Shown one piece after another: positions 11,442-22,459 of a stretch of DNA of 64,000 bases. The notes under the pieces were generated by a model. The model was not told the DNA's origin. It did no database searches and was given only the letters and a program-made list of their open reading frames with translations. The translations under genes were made by a program, and so were the position numbers. The number at the start of each line of letters is the position of its first letter. The first letter of the stretch is position 1. The stretch comes from Eretmocerus hayati (taxonomy: Eukaryota > Arthropoda > Insecta > Hymenoptera > Aphelinidae), in NCBI GenBank assembly GCA_029851415.1, contig CM056743.1, forward strand, positions 73,987,186 to 74,051,185. The letters run 5' to 3'.

Positions 11442-12685
11442 AACAATCCAAAATTCTGTATGTTAAACTAGCTTCCCAATGCTAGAAACCCTGACCAGAA
11501 AATTAGAAAAAGATGCCAAAATTCTACACAGAATTAGGCACAACCGAATCCGAAATTGAGAAATTATTCAAATTTGCATGAAAAATTTGACGGAAGCACC
11601 AATCCACAAATTTCTCCCCACTATTTACATATGTACAACTAGCCCAATGTTCAATAGCATGAGAACGATATTTTGAGGTGAAAAATTCAAATACCTATCT
11701 GAGGTAATCTCAAAACCCAGAACCTAACCTCAATCGTACCCAAGCAAAAGAATTCATACATCCATGAGTGTAACAAAGGAAAACTCACTTAAACTGCGAG
11801 TTCAAACCTTGTAGATCAACGTCGTGGCCGTGCGAGAGATGGAGACGTGGTGTACTGGAACGCTGCGATGCAAAGCGGCGAAAAGGCTGTAGACGGTGGC
11901 ACGATGCGGCAGCTGTGGCGATGTTGAACTGCCGTTGCTCTGCTGCACACCGTTGCTCCGCTGCGCACAGCTGATGAGCAGCTGTGGATGACTCTGGCCA
12001 GCTGTGTTGCCAGATGTCAAGCACTAACGCCGAGCAGCACGCACAGCAATGTTGGTCACACGCACGGACGACTCACTACAAATAAACCAATAATTTCAGT
12101 GCATGCCCAAATCGACATCAGCACATCCATGAAATTTTCTAACTATCTTCATTGCACCAAAGGATGATACAAAAATGAGTACAAATTTAATGCTACTCGC
12201 ACCAAAGTGTGCAAAATAAACTCGAACCTTGAGCAAAAATGCTCTGGATTCTAATAAAAATCTTGAAATTTAGCAGAAACCAAAAACAGCTGAATGAATG
12301 AAAAATAATCAAAAAACAGCTTAGCCCAATAATCCCTCGATGATTCCCTCGTTGCCCAAGAGCCCTCCTGAGCCCCCAGGTCGTTCTCGTCGTCTCCGAA
12401 GGGGTGCGACGACTCAACCTCGTGGTCGATTTTGAGGTTAGCCTGCGCTCCGGACTTGGTGTTAGGCTGCCCTGTTTTGCGCCCCGCTGCCAGCAGACCA
12501 ATGCTCTAGAGCGAGCAATCGAGGAGGCATCCCCGTCCCCTGGCAGAATTGCAGCTTAGCACCTGCTGCTGCTGACCTCGCAGAAGACGCCGCTGGAACC
12601 CCTTGGAGACTCTCGTCCTAACACCATCACCTCGTGGTCATGCGAATCCGCTCGCATCCACTTTAATTCCACTCACTGATCCCGA
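11442..12685 (-). other. 5' leader of the BEL/Pao element
   Basis: About 1.24 kb between the primer-binding site and the gag start. It has no long frame. A GC-rich stretch at 11820-12010 has repeated CAGCTG and GCAGC-type words. It probably holds packaging signals, but none can be pointed to. Confidence 0.6.
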
Positions 12686-12702
12686 TCCGGCTCGAAGGAC
12701 CA
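12686..12702 (-). promoter_or_regulatory. Primer-binding site, complementary to tRNA-Tyr 3' end
   Basis: The + strand reads TCCGGCTCGAAGGACCA, the 3' end plus CCA of insect tRNA-Tyr as I know it. Three bases separate it from the 5' LTR. It fits minus-strand DNA priming by tRNA-Tyr. Confidence 0.85.
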
Positions 12703-12705
12703 AAA

Positions 12706-12958
12706 TGTTTATCGCGGATAGTGGTGGTTTAAATAATTTTCACTCAAACACATTTTGTAAGTGAAAAACAACAAACTGATTTATTGCCTATAGCTACAAG
12801 CTAAATGGCGAGGTGGTGCGGACGAGCGATGGACGAGAACTGGCGAGAGACGCGGAAGGCGACAAGCGCGACGTCGAGAAGCTTGAGTGCGAGCGCAAAA
12901 TGGCGGTAGCGCGCCAAAAATTCAAATAGTATAAGATAGATAGATATGAAACTGAACA
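12706..12958 (-). repeat. 5' LTR of the BEL/Pao element
   Basis: 253 bases, identical by eye to 5176-5428. It carries the promoter, transcription start and AATAAA signal by position. The target duplication ATGGC follows at 12959-12963. Confidence 0.95.
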
Positions 12959-12963
12959 ATGGC
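12959..12963. repeat. Target-site duplication, right copy (ATGGC)
   Basis: Matches 5171-5175 exactly. Beyond it the ORF2 relic of LINE A resumes. Confidence 0.9.
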
Positions 12964-14435
12964 GATCAAGCTCTTGCAGAAGCCACTAAACCAACCTCTC
13001 GCAAAATGTCCCCCTCCCTTCTCCTCGCCATCAGACAACCGCCCTATCGCACTGCTATCTGAAATATCTGAAACTCCTCGAGCGTATTGTACACAAACAG
13101 TTGGTAGCATACTCTACAAGGCCGATCTCACCACTCAACGCAAAGTGCCCTTCTGGGCTTCCCTGAGAGAGTTCGCCATGGTATCGATCAGCACCTGGTC
13201 ATTGCGCTGATTCTATTCGACTTCTCAAAAGCTTTCGGGACTGTATCGCATAAACTGACCCTCAAAAAACGTCATTCACTGAACTGCTCAGATACCATGA
13301 CTGAGTGTTTTGCGAGCTACGTATCAGGAAGGTGACAGTCTGTTCGTGCTGGAATTGGTATCCTGTCTCTAGCCAGTGGAACCTTCGCAGGAGTTCCGCA
13401 ACGGAATATTCTTGGCCCTCTGCTGTTCACCATATTTATGAACAACCTTCCCGAAGTTCTGCGCCACACCCGGCACGCGTATGATACCCGAATTGACCTC
13501 CAATACCGATCGGTTGATCTTCATGATCATATTAGTCCACTGAGTGAAGATGCCGGTGGAACCTTCATGTGGGCTCGTACTAATCCAATAAGACTCAACC
13601 CCGACAAACCAAATTCATTGTGCTAGGAGGCTCCGCCACCACACGCTCTATTGGCTCATCAAACTAACCCCCCCCCCCCCCTCCTCATCGATGGAGTCAA
13701 CATTCCTCTATCTAATCAAGTGACTGACCTTGGAGTCCAGCTTCAATCTGATCTGGACTATAAGAGACATGTAAATGCATTGTGCAGTCGCGTACATGGC
13801 TCCCTCTACAGGTTGAGGTTTCACAAGAAATCTTTCAATCAGAACTTGAAACAGCGTTTCGTAGAGCCCTCCATACCCCCTACTTTGACTACGCTTGTGC
13901 TGTCCACAATGATGTATCAGACGAACAAAACTTGGAACTCCACCGCCTCATGAATGCGTGTGTTGGTTTCGTCGACGGCAGCATACTTTGGACAGCAACT
14001 GTCACACCTTACCGCCTTGCACTCGGTTGGCTCACTTTCGAGAACCGTCGAAAGTATTCACTTTCATCGCTTGCCTCCAACGTTATCTCGTCAAAACAAC
14101 ACTCCTACTCAGCCAAGCTTCTCAGACTCAGATTTCAAACACCTGACCTACGTAGTCCAGACGAGAATACGCCTGGACCTCTTTTGTATGCAACACCGTG
14201 CACCAAGACCATAGATAACTCTTTTTACTTCACAGCATCCGTATCCATGAATACCAGAGCCCCTAATACAATATTTGGCTCCAAACTTTCGCAGAGCCTT
14301 GAAAATAAGATACGTGATATTCTACTTCACGACAGAGGCATGAACTGGCAAGATAGGACTTTCAGAGACGGTTTTCTACTGAACCCCGTTCCGAAAGTAT
14401 CAGGGCTGTCCAAGCTTCTGTCCGATATCTGGTGA
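12964..14435 (+). pseudogene. ORF2 reverse transcriptase and C-terminus of LINE A
   Basis: This is the continuation of the endonuclease relic across the BEL insertion. Recognisable blocks are a DNRPIALLSEI-like segment at 13037, LILFDFSKAFGTVSHKL near 13205 (first catalytic Asp), GVPQRNILGPLLFTIFMNNLPE near 13395, and a C-terminal YRLALGWLTFENRRKYSL block near 14010. The YADD catalytic box is lost: the aligned place reads HAYDTRID. A frameshift follows a poly-C run near 13670, and several stops are present. The C-terminal 217-codon frame (13782-14435) is still open. Confidence 0.75.
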
Positions 14436-14592
14436 GATCTAAATCCGACAATCAGAAGTCTGAGCATTCGCTACTGAACATTTACGGTGGTTCACACTGC
14501 TTCGTTTAGTATCTTCCTCTATGTAAAACAATTATTCACAACCACTGCTATTCGATCTTGATTCGTGTATCTACAGTTGTATGTATATATTC
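14436..14592 (+). other. 3' UTR of LINE A, first part
   Basis: Non-coding stretch between the ORF2 stop and the foldback insertion. It continues at 16389. Confidence 0.5.
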
Positions 14593-16388
14593 GTATATGA
14601 TGAATTCCACGCCAAAGCGACCTACGAAAAGGGGTCATCTCTCAGATTCTTTTTCAACCTCTTTCATTCGATTCTATGGCCCAAAATAGGAACTTCGGAC
14701 CACCTATGGGGCCCAGAAAAAATTTCTCATCTCCATTGCACGCATATCCGTCAACAGACCGAAAATTTATCGTGTAAAAATCGATGCTCTTTTATTCACG
14801 AAAATGGGAATATTTCGAGTTTTTGAATAGCTATCGATTTGCGGGTTGCGGCATCTGAAAGGACATAAAAAAACCTATCAAAAACGTTGTCGGAAATTCC
14901 TTCTTGGTGATTTGGGGGCCTCCTGGAGGCAAAAGAGTGTTTTTCACTAAAATGTTGATTTCTCAAAAAGACATTCTTTTTATTTTTTTAAAATCATATA
15001 TTTGACGTAAAATTTTGCGTTCTTCCGAAAAAATGGGTTTCAGAGAAGTTTGGGGCGATCCAAGTGACTCATGAGCCATTTTTTTGAAAATTCGATTTTT
15101 CCAGTTTCCGAAAAAGGCGATTTTCTGCGCATGCGCACAAACGTAGACTTTCGGCGCCACTTTCAATGGAAAGCTGACAAAATTTCCTATAAAATGACTA
15201 CCCGCAAAGTTGGAATTCATGCACTGAAACGCGATCTGCAAGGATTAATTATGTCAAATCAAAATCACATGAAAATTCAGCCCATTAACGCCTCCGTGGC
15301 GCCTGCTGAGAAGACACATTCACGAGATCTTCTCGGGACTCAATTTTGAGTACGAAATCGACCTGAAAAAAATTCGGACCACATGGTTTCAACGTAAAAT
15401 TGTATGAACTTCCAAAATATGCGATAAAAAATTCCGTTCGAGGCGAACCCGAGGTGCTACATTCAATTTTTTGCCAGAAAATACGATATTTCACATTCAA
15501 AATTGCGAAAAATTGAATGTAGCACCTCGGCTTCGCCTGAAACGAGTTTTTTCATCGCATATTTTGAAAGTTCATACAATTTCACGTTGAAACCATGTGG
15601 TCCGAATTTTTTTCAGGTCAATTTCGTACTCAAAATTGAGTCCCGAGAAGATCTCGTGAATGTGTCATCTCAGCAGGCGCTACGAAGGCGTTAATGGGCT
15701 GAATTTTCATGTGATTTTGATTCGACATAATTGATCCTTGCAGATCGCGTTTCAGTGCATGAATTCCAACTTTGCGGGTAGTCATTTTATAGGAAATTTT
15801 GTCAGCTTTCCATTGAAAGTGGCGCCGAAAGTCTACGTTTGTGCGCATGCGCAGAAAATCGCCTTTTTCTGAAACCGAAAAAATCGAATTTTCAAAAAAT
15901 GGCTCATAAGTCACTCGGATCATCCCAAAATTCTCTGAAACCCATTTTTTTCGAACGAACACAAAATTTTACATCAAATATATGATTTTAAAGAAATAAA
16001 AAAAATGGCTCTTTGAGAAATCAACATTTTAGTGAAAAACACTCTCTTGCTTCCAGGAGGCCCCCAAATCACAGAGAAGGAATTTCCGACAACGTTTTCG
16101 ATAGGTTTTGTGATGCCCTTTCAGATGCCGCAACCCGCAAATCGACAACTATCCAAAAACTCGAAATATTCCCATTTTCGTGAATAAAAGAGCATCGATT
16201 TTTACACGATGAATTTTCGGTCTGTTGACGGATGTGCGTGCAATGGAGAGGAGAAATTTTTTTTGGGCCCCATAGGTGGTCAGAAGTTCCTATTTTGGGC
16301 CATAGAATCGAATGAAAAAGGTTTAAAAAGAATCTGAGAGATGACCCCTTTTTGTAGGTCGCTTTGACGTGGAATTCATCATATATGA
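14593..16388. mobile_element. Foldback element 1: 1.8-kb near-perfect palindrome
   Basis: The left arm 14593 to about 15480 and right arm about 15510-16388 are inverted copies with long stretches of identity, for example around GCGCATGCGCACAAACGTAG in both. The spacer is only a few tens of bases. The outer ends read TATATGATGAATTCCACG in both directions, allowing for one change. There is no protein longer than chance; matching short frames in both arms (such as 15071-15349 and 15630-15962) simply reflect the symmetry. It lies in the 3' UTR of LINE A. It may be a foldback transposon or a MITE with very long inverted repeats. Transcribed, it would make a long hairpin RNA. Confidence 0.85.
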
Positions 16389-16535
16389 AATCCAGTATCC
16401 ATAGTCCATTCCCTATCTTACTGCTATTGTACGAATATTGTCATTACTGTATATTACTCATCAGTGCTGAATAGAGGCTAACCCCGAAACCTCAGTAAAT
16501 CACCAATCAATCAATCAATAAATCAATTGCTTTGT
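16389..16535 (+). repeat. 3' end of LINE A with (AATC)n tail
   Basis: The sequence ends in CCAATCAATCAATCAATAAA and related units at about 16501-16530. It matches the (AATC)n tails of the two CR1-like copies at 46.5 and 51.4 kb. Unlike those, no (TC)n follows. Confidence 0.75.
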
Positions 16536-18479
16536 ATATTGTCTCGTAATATGAGTTTTATATCGAGATTCATCGCCACCTTCACTATTCTTGGACCTGC
16601 ACCGCCACATCATCACATATGACCATCGTAATTGGAATATATTTCCTTTTGAGCCCAGATGACATCAGCGGCAGTAACATCGGAGCATCATGTTTGGAGG
16701 CTCTTCGACCGACATCTTGTGCAGCTCATATTGTGCAGTGGTGATATGTGTGTGGTTGTACAGTGGTCGGATGGTGATCTGAGACGATGAAGGTTATACA
16801 CTTCGATGGTGGGTCGATCGAATGTGCACTTACATAACTCTCGTCACTGCGTGAGTCTAAGGGGTTCGGTGCAGCTTCGTCTAACCGGCCTTCTCGGAGC
16901 GAGATAGAGAGAAAAAAAGCTCACAACTTCCATATTCCGTTTTGCTCAAATCATCACTGCCCGCCTTCGCGCAGTCGATGTGGAATTCACGTCGCAAGGG
17001 TTTGAGTTCTCCTCAACTCATAGGACATTCTCCCCATCATAGGACGTTTTGAAGCGTCGCCGAGAACAGCAGCAATAATCAAGTAGACATTCGTCTCTTC
17101 TCATTCACAACATCGCAATATTCCATATCGTATTGGTGCACATCACACGAGATGAGGAAGAGGGAGTTCGATCAGAGGGCAGGTTGTTTGCATTATCAAT
17201 TTGTCCATGTCGTGTCAAGCTCACTAGCCTATCATCTGTGACCTCTGTCCTCCTCTGGGATGAGGTTACCAGTGGATGTTGGGCTTGCCTGTCATCATCA
17301 GGACCACACGATTTTGAGATCCGTTCAGATATCTCGCCGTCTCCTTATTCCAATGGGTTTTGATAATCGTCAGATCATCTCATGCTATGGATGGATCCTT
17401 GAATCCCAAATACCGTTGGCATGTGCCATCCATGTACAGTTTCTTCATAGGTCTTGAATTTTGTCAAGACATGTCAGCGCATGGCATCTTGTCATCGGGT
17501 TTCGAGCTCGATGGGAAGATCTCGCTGTTCAATGCCTTTTCGTAGGGATGGTCTATCATGTCAAGCTTTGTTGAACCCCCGCCCCGCAGGGATGGTCCAT
17601 CATGTCAAGCTTTGTTGGAATTCGCGATTGTGCACTGAATTGCATGCTCAAGCAAGACATCTCTTCACACGCAGAATTTCCCCGGTTTCCACCTTTGTCG
17701 AAATGTTTAATCGAACTCAGCTCATCAGACATGTCTCTCATCAGGATTCGTCTCGCGGAACAGCTCTTCCTCAAAGTCTTCAGTTAATCGCAGTCTACTT
17801 CCACCTCAATACCTCCTCATTGCTCCATACCGTGACTGGTCATACTGACCACAGGAGACGGAATGTTGAGAATTGTGTGAACATTTCAGAGTTCATCATT
17901 CGGACGACTCATACAATCGCGAGAGGTGTGTATTCCCGCCATGTTCGAGGTTAGCTCAGATCTCTGCTGCTCGCTAATTCGCGACCATCAAACATCAGTA
18001 GCGACTGCGCACTCGCGTAAGACCCCACATTGCTTTGTATATAGTCTTGTGGTATTAGTGTCATTTCGAGGAATCCCCTGATCAATATTATCTTAAAACC
18101 TGCACCACTCCATCATAAGTGCAAATTTTAGTGGCAGTACAAACATTTCCTTACAGATACCTGTGGAAGTGCTCCGTGTCGTACATTACATACATTGATT
18201 TTTGTCCGTATTGTGATGTACGACACATTAGTGGGAATGGTGAAAATGGCGCAGGTAGACCGGCTTAGAGCCCCGCCACTACAATTGTACAACAAAACCA
18301 GTTCCAAGTGCAGTCTTTCCAACCGGATTCGTCGAATTGGAATAGATGGATACAGCGCTGAGGAGGGGCATTCTCAATCATGAGAATTAGATCAGCAGCC
18401 GAGCAAGCACCGTTTCTATGACATTAAATCAGTGAGCAGGCTTACAACGCGTTGTACGATTAATACGGAAGTACGAACC
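16536..18479. other. Unassigned repeat-containing region before the gypsy relic
   Basis: Two segments, 16532-16650 and 18043-18160, are diverged direct copies (both start GCTTTGTATAT and include GGACCTGCACCGCC- or AACCTGCACCACTCC-like words). A short direct repeat of ATGTCAAGCTTTGTTG occurs at about 17558 and 17602. These could be decayed LTR or UTR pieces of the gypsy element that follows, but I cannot define LTR ends. Confidence 0.35.
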
Positions 18480-19085
18480 CGTGCAGCAGAACGGAAGATG
18501 GACTGATATTGGAGTTGAAACAGTCAAACGCGTCGGCGACGCTTGAATTCGCAGAGTACTTAAAATTCAACCGCAGAAATCAACATGATGGCGAAAAGGT
18601 GCAAGATTACGCCAACGCGCTTTCGAAGTTCAGTACGACCTGCAACTTTGGCGACTCCATCAATAGCGCTCTACCCAATCAATTTGTATTTGGCCTCCGT
18701 AGTCGACGGACTCAAAGTAAGTTACTCGAGACAGCAGATCCCACATACGAAAAAGCATTATAATGCGCCCTTGCTATGGAACTTTTCGAGAAGGAAACCA
18801 ATGCTTCGAATCAACCTTCGACTTCAGTGAATTATCTTCATGCAAACAAGAACGTACACAAGAAGAAAGGTAAAAAGCCTGATAGAAATTCAGATTTCAC
18901 GAATACAGAGACTACAAAGCCGACCGCTCAAAACAATACAGATGCAGAAAAATGTTACGAGTGTGGCTCGGCCAATCACAAAGTCCCGAAGTTGCAGACT
19001 ACCTCAAGATTTACAATGCGATTTTTGCGGCGGTAGAGGTCATCTAGAAGGAGTTTGTTTCAGAAAGGCGAAAGCTTCTTAGGAC
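18480..19085 (+). pseudogene. Gypsy gag remnant with two zinc knuckles
   Basis: The frame at 18509-18763 carries the gag core pattern: an aromatic/basic EYLKFNRRNQ, GEKVQDYANAL, CNFGDSI, and FVFGLRS. A stop at 18761 interrupts it, and it continues at 18776-18990 to the knuckle CYECGSANHK. A frameshift near 18990 moves the second knuckle, CDFCGGRGHLEGVC, into another frame (to 19082). Gag builds the particle and binds element RNA. Function is lost through these breaks. Confidence 0.75.
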
Positions 19086-19560
19086 AGGGCATGTTGAGGC
19101 CTTAGACGGAGACTACAACTACTACGGTCCAGCTGAGGACATTTTGCCCATGGACCTTGGAGGAGATACAAATATGCAGCTTTCTGAGCAGCTAGGACTA
19201 CTTGAAAAATTCTATACAACTCTACAAGTTAATGGGCATCAAGTCAGTTTTGAGACTTACTCTGGTGCGGCTGTAATCTTGATGGAGGTCAACAAGGCAA
19301 AGTAGCTCTTCAAAAACTTCCAGAAGCAGCCTACAGCTTTACAACTGGTAACGTATCCCCGTACACATGTTCGCGTTATAGGTGAGGTTACAGTCAATGT
19401 AATCTTTGCGAATCATACAGGGTCGAATTTCGGCCTTTCTTCCTCACAAAAAGTGGAATTAAATCTCGCGATCAAGCCCAATCGTATCCAAATTTTTTGA
19501 GAGTGTTCCTGGGCATGTTCTAGAAGATATCCAATCACTAGGGGGTGGTTTGATTCATGC
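19086..19560 (+). pseudogene. Gypsy protease remnant
   Basis: The translation near 19225-19300 gives LQVNGHQVSFETYSGAAVILM, which fits the retropepsin pattern F-x-L-D-[ST]-G-A with the catalytic Asp replaced (ETYSGA). Stops occur near 19303 and 19498. The assignment rests on its place between gag and RNase H as well as on this motif. Confidence 0.5.
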
Positions 19561-19589
19561 TCCACGGTACTATGGATACGAAAAGCTTC

Positions 19590-20111
19590 GATCAGTCGTG
19601 TGGAAATGTCGAGAAATTTTTTTCACTAGAGAAGGATGAAGACACTCATTTTGAAGGTGAAACAACGTGTTTTCATCGTTCTATTAGGTGGAAAAGCGTT
19701 TCCAGGCTCTGGAGAATTTTTATAACAGTTTTTCTCGGTAATTAAGCCCTTTTTCCAGATCTACCCTCGCCTACGCCCTGTTACAGAGTAATTACGCCCT
19801 TCTAAATCTGTCGGGCTGAGCGGAAAATCAAGCTCTGCTTTCGAAATGTTATCACAACAGTTACGCCCTTTTAACATCTCATCATAGCAGTTACGCCCTT
19901 CCAACATCCTATCATTGCACTTGCGCCCTTTCATCGTGCAGATGAAAGGGCATAATGGCGGTTCCGCCCTTTTATCTCCCAGACAGTTTTTGGGGTCTTA
20001 CGGGAAACGGATTTCGGGGGGTGGTAGACCTTGGTATAGAGGCTGAAAAAAGCGATTTCTGGAAAAAGGGCATAATGGCGATTACGGCCTTTTTCCTCCC
20101 ACCCCCTCAAT
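19590..20111. repeat. Minisatellite-like insert replacing gypsy reverse transcriptase
   Basis: The word TTACGCCCTT (or a one-base variant) recurs at 19791, 19861, 19891 and 19921; the last three are spaced exactly 30 bases. Reverse-complement versions (AAAGGGCATAATGGCG) occur at 19945 and 20067. GCCCTTTTTCCAG at about 19745 is inverted at 20063 as CTGGAAAAAGGGC. This looks like a decayed inverted-repeat element with an internal 30-bp minisatellite. Confidence 0.6.
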
Positions 20112-21600
20112 TGTTTTCGCTGTGAAACGACTACATCAATACGTTTACGGGAATAAATTTACTCTTTATAAGGACCATCATCCACTCACACAGATTTTTT
20201 CTCCAGACTAAAATCTGCCCATTAGTGCCATAGGAATGAAACATCATGCGATTTTCCTCCGTGGTTTCAATCACGACTTAAAATACAAACGTTCTCAAAA
20301 TAACGCAAATGGGGATTGTTTATCTCATTTGCCGGTACCTCTTCAAAGAGAAAATGGAGATACGGACGTTGTTAATGCGAACTATATTGATTCGATCGGT
20401 TTTCTATTGATAAGTCCAGATTACCTTGTTCATGAAACTAAAAATGACCCCGAATTACGAAAAATTATTTTTAGCTTGGAAAAAGGAAAAAGTTTGAATC
20501 CAAGAGATACTTGGAATATTGAGTCCAGAGCGTTTAGTATAAGAATTGGTATATTCATCAGAAACCTTAGATTGGTTATTCCTAAAAGCTTACGAGCAGA
20601 AGTTTTGCAAAAACTCCATATAGGCCATTTTGGCATTGTTAAAATGAAAAACTTGGCTAGAAGGTATTGCTGGTGGCCTGGCCTAGACAATGATAAAGAG
20701 GCTTCAGTCAAAAGTTGTAATGAATGTCAGTGACAGTGAAATGAGCCATCTAAAGTTCAAAAACAAGTTTGGAAAACCCCCTCAGCTCCGTTTCAAAGAG
20801 TACATATAGATTTTGCTGGTCCTTTTATGGGAGAAATTTTCTTGATTCTAGTAGATGCATTTTCCAAATGGCCAGAAGGAGTCGTTGTCAAGAATATGTC
20901 ATCTAAGACTACTAATATCCATTGTAAAGAAATCATCGCTAGATTCGGCATCCCTAAAGTAATTGTGAGCGATGATGTTCTTACGTTCGAATCAGAGTCT
21001 TTCTAGAAGTTTGTTGGAAATCTTGGAACAACACATAAATTTACGGCTCCTTACCATCCGAGCACAAAAGGCCAAGCTGAAAGATATCTTCAAACCATGG
21101 AGCAATCCCTTGCTGAAATTCCAGAAGGCAATGACATTTCTTCAGATTTGCAAAATACTCTCTCTCAGTATAGAATCATGCATGCCTCATTCTCATACGG
21201 GGAAAACTGCAGCAGAGCTAGTCTTCAATAGAAAAATTCGCTCTCCGTTAGACGTAATGAGACCTACAAGAATTGTATGCGATGAAGATATGAATAATGA
21301 TAAAAGTTGTACTGAATTCCAAGTAGGTGAAAAGGTTCCTGCTCGTAATTATCACGGTGAAGATGAATGGTGTTTTGGCAAAATACACAAACGTGTTGTC
21401 AAGTTGCATATACAGAATAATAATACATATTATTCTGTACGATGGACGTTTGTGGCGGCGTCATATAGACCAACTCCGTTCTACAAATGTAGACAAGAGT
21501 AGTGAATCTGATTTATATGATTTTCTTGCACCTGAAGAACAAATTTCTGTTCACTCTAAAGTACTTGGAACTTCTGCTGCTCCAAGTTCGAAATGTGAAT
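20112..21600 (+). pseudogene. Gypsy RNase H end and integrase remnant
   Basis: The RNase H end is clear from FAVKRLHQYVYGNKFTLYK and AIFLRGFNHDLKYKRS followed by NGDCLSHLP. In the intact family the K in TLYKDHHPL is a catalytic-region T. Integrase follows: a zinc finger (HIGHFG to CNEC, 20616-20730), HIDFAGP (first Asp, about 20806), SDDVLTFES (second Asp, about 20968), and YHPSTKGQAERY (Glu, about 21052). The C-terminal part FQVGEKVPARNYHGEDEW is of the GPY/F type (21318-21480). Stops at 20731 and 21004 and later frameshifts kill it. Confidence 0.8.
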
Positions 21601-22069
21601 AGAAGCGTGCGCTTCCCAAGTAGAGGCCGAGGACGAGACGTACCTGCGAAAATACATTTACGTGATCCTGGTAGACCTGAATGTGAGCACCGTGATGGAA
21701 TGTACCCGGCACGAGTGCGAGTGCGACGCCGGTCGCCTGACCTAGACGCGAAGTAAATCTTCCAGGATTTCCTAGTGATTCGTCGTTCGCACGTGTACGC
21801 GTGCCGCTACTCCTGTCGACTGATTGGCTCGCTGGTGGTAATGTTGTCGTCGAAGTGGTGTTGCTTGTCGATGATCCTGGATGCTCGATGATTCAAGAAC
21901 TTGGGATGTTGTTCGTTGTAGTACTGAAATCTCCTTCAAGTGCCTGAGTACGGATCGCTTGCCACGCTTCTTCTACTACTTGATTTCGCAAAGCTAACCT
22001 ATGAGATTTGAGAACCTCCTCATCTTTGAACGCTGGATTCGGTGCAAAATCTTATGCGGAATATTCGTC
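21601..22069. other. Unassigned non-coding sequence
   Basis: No frame or repeat recognised. It may include the decayed 3' LTR of the gypsy element. Confidence 0.3.
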
Positions 22070-22459
22070 TTAAGGCGATGCGGTCACCATGCGAGCTGAA
22101 AATCATTCCCAACTTTCTCCGATTCTGTTGCAATTTGGGCTAAACGACGAGCGCACAAATATTTGTTATCATCTAACTTAGATTTGTCTGCTCTTCGTTA
22201 AGCCCAAATTGCAATAGAATCGGAGAAAGTTGAGAATGAAAATGTGCGTATATCATGGGTTAGGAGGTGCCCGCGGCCGAGTTATTCTCACTTTCCTCCG
22301 ATTTTCTTATGATTTGGGCTAAGCGACGGATTGAGGAATACAATTGGGACAATAACAAGTACTCGACAACTCGATTCACACTTTGAATCATCAAACTCTT
22401 TATGTAAGGTGAATTATCAGGGTCCGTGGTCACAGTGCACGGTGACTGCATCGCCTTAA
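22070..22459. mobile_element. TTAA-flanked MITE (piggyBac-type target site), family 1
   Basis: TTAA at 22070-22073 and 22456-22459 flank terminal inverted repeats GGCGATGCGGTCACCATGC and GGCGATGCAGTCACCGTGC (17 of 19 bases alike). Inside, 22105-22238 forms a second hairpin with arms of about 50 bases around AACTTTCTCCGATTCTGTTG; a third related copy of that arm lies near 22290. No coding capacity. TTAA duplication is the mark of piggyBac-like transposition. Confidence 0.7.

Larger units (their letters stand above)
5176..12958 (-). mobile_element. Complete BEL/Pao LTR retrotransposon
   Basis: This is a 7783-bp element on the minus strand with two 253-bp LTRs that begin TG and end CA, a 5-bp target duplication, a primer-binding site, a purine-rich tract and one long gag-pol frame without stops. 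The LTRs show no difference by eye, so insertion is recent on an evolutionary scale. It sits inside the ORF2 relic of LINE A. No envelope-like frame is present: the 630 bases between the frame and the 3' LTR are non-coding. All parts needed for its own movement appear present. Confidence 0.95.
2161..16535 (+). mobile_element. LINE A: old CR1-like non-LTR retrotransposon, interrupted by other elements
   Basis: Fragments in order along the + strand are a PHD-like zinc finger and ORF1 core (2161-3462), an endonuclease (3840-5175), a reverse transcriptase and C-terminal part (12964-14435), and a 3' end with an (AATC)n tail (16505-16530). The order and residues match the intact copy at 46475-51284, so it is the same type of element but a diverged family. 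It carries many stops and frameshifts and is dead. Three insertions split it: a MITE at 2515-2686, a BEL element at 5176-12958, and a foldback at 14593-16388. The 5' limit is unknown and may lie before 2161. Confidence 0.8.
18480..21600 (+). mobile_element. Decayed Ty3/gypsy retrotransposon, reverse transcriptase missing
   Basis: Gag, protease, the end of RNase H and integrase remnants follow in gypsy order, with stops and frameshifts. The roughly 600 bases between protease and RNase H hold a foreign minisatellite-like block instead of a reverse transcriptase. LTR ends were not found. The element is inactive. Confidence 0.8.

Noticed and set aside
15071..15962. Mirror-image 92-110-codon frames in foldback 1 as duplicated genes
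   Set aside because: They exist only because the two arms are inverted copies; the frames shift and end at different places, and no motif is visible.
16560..18120. A full-length LTR of the gypsy relic
   Set aside because: The two similar segments are only about 120 bases and no matching copy follows the integrase region.
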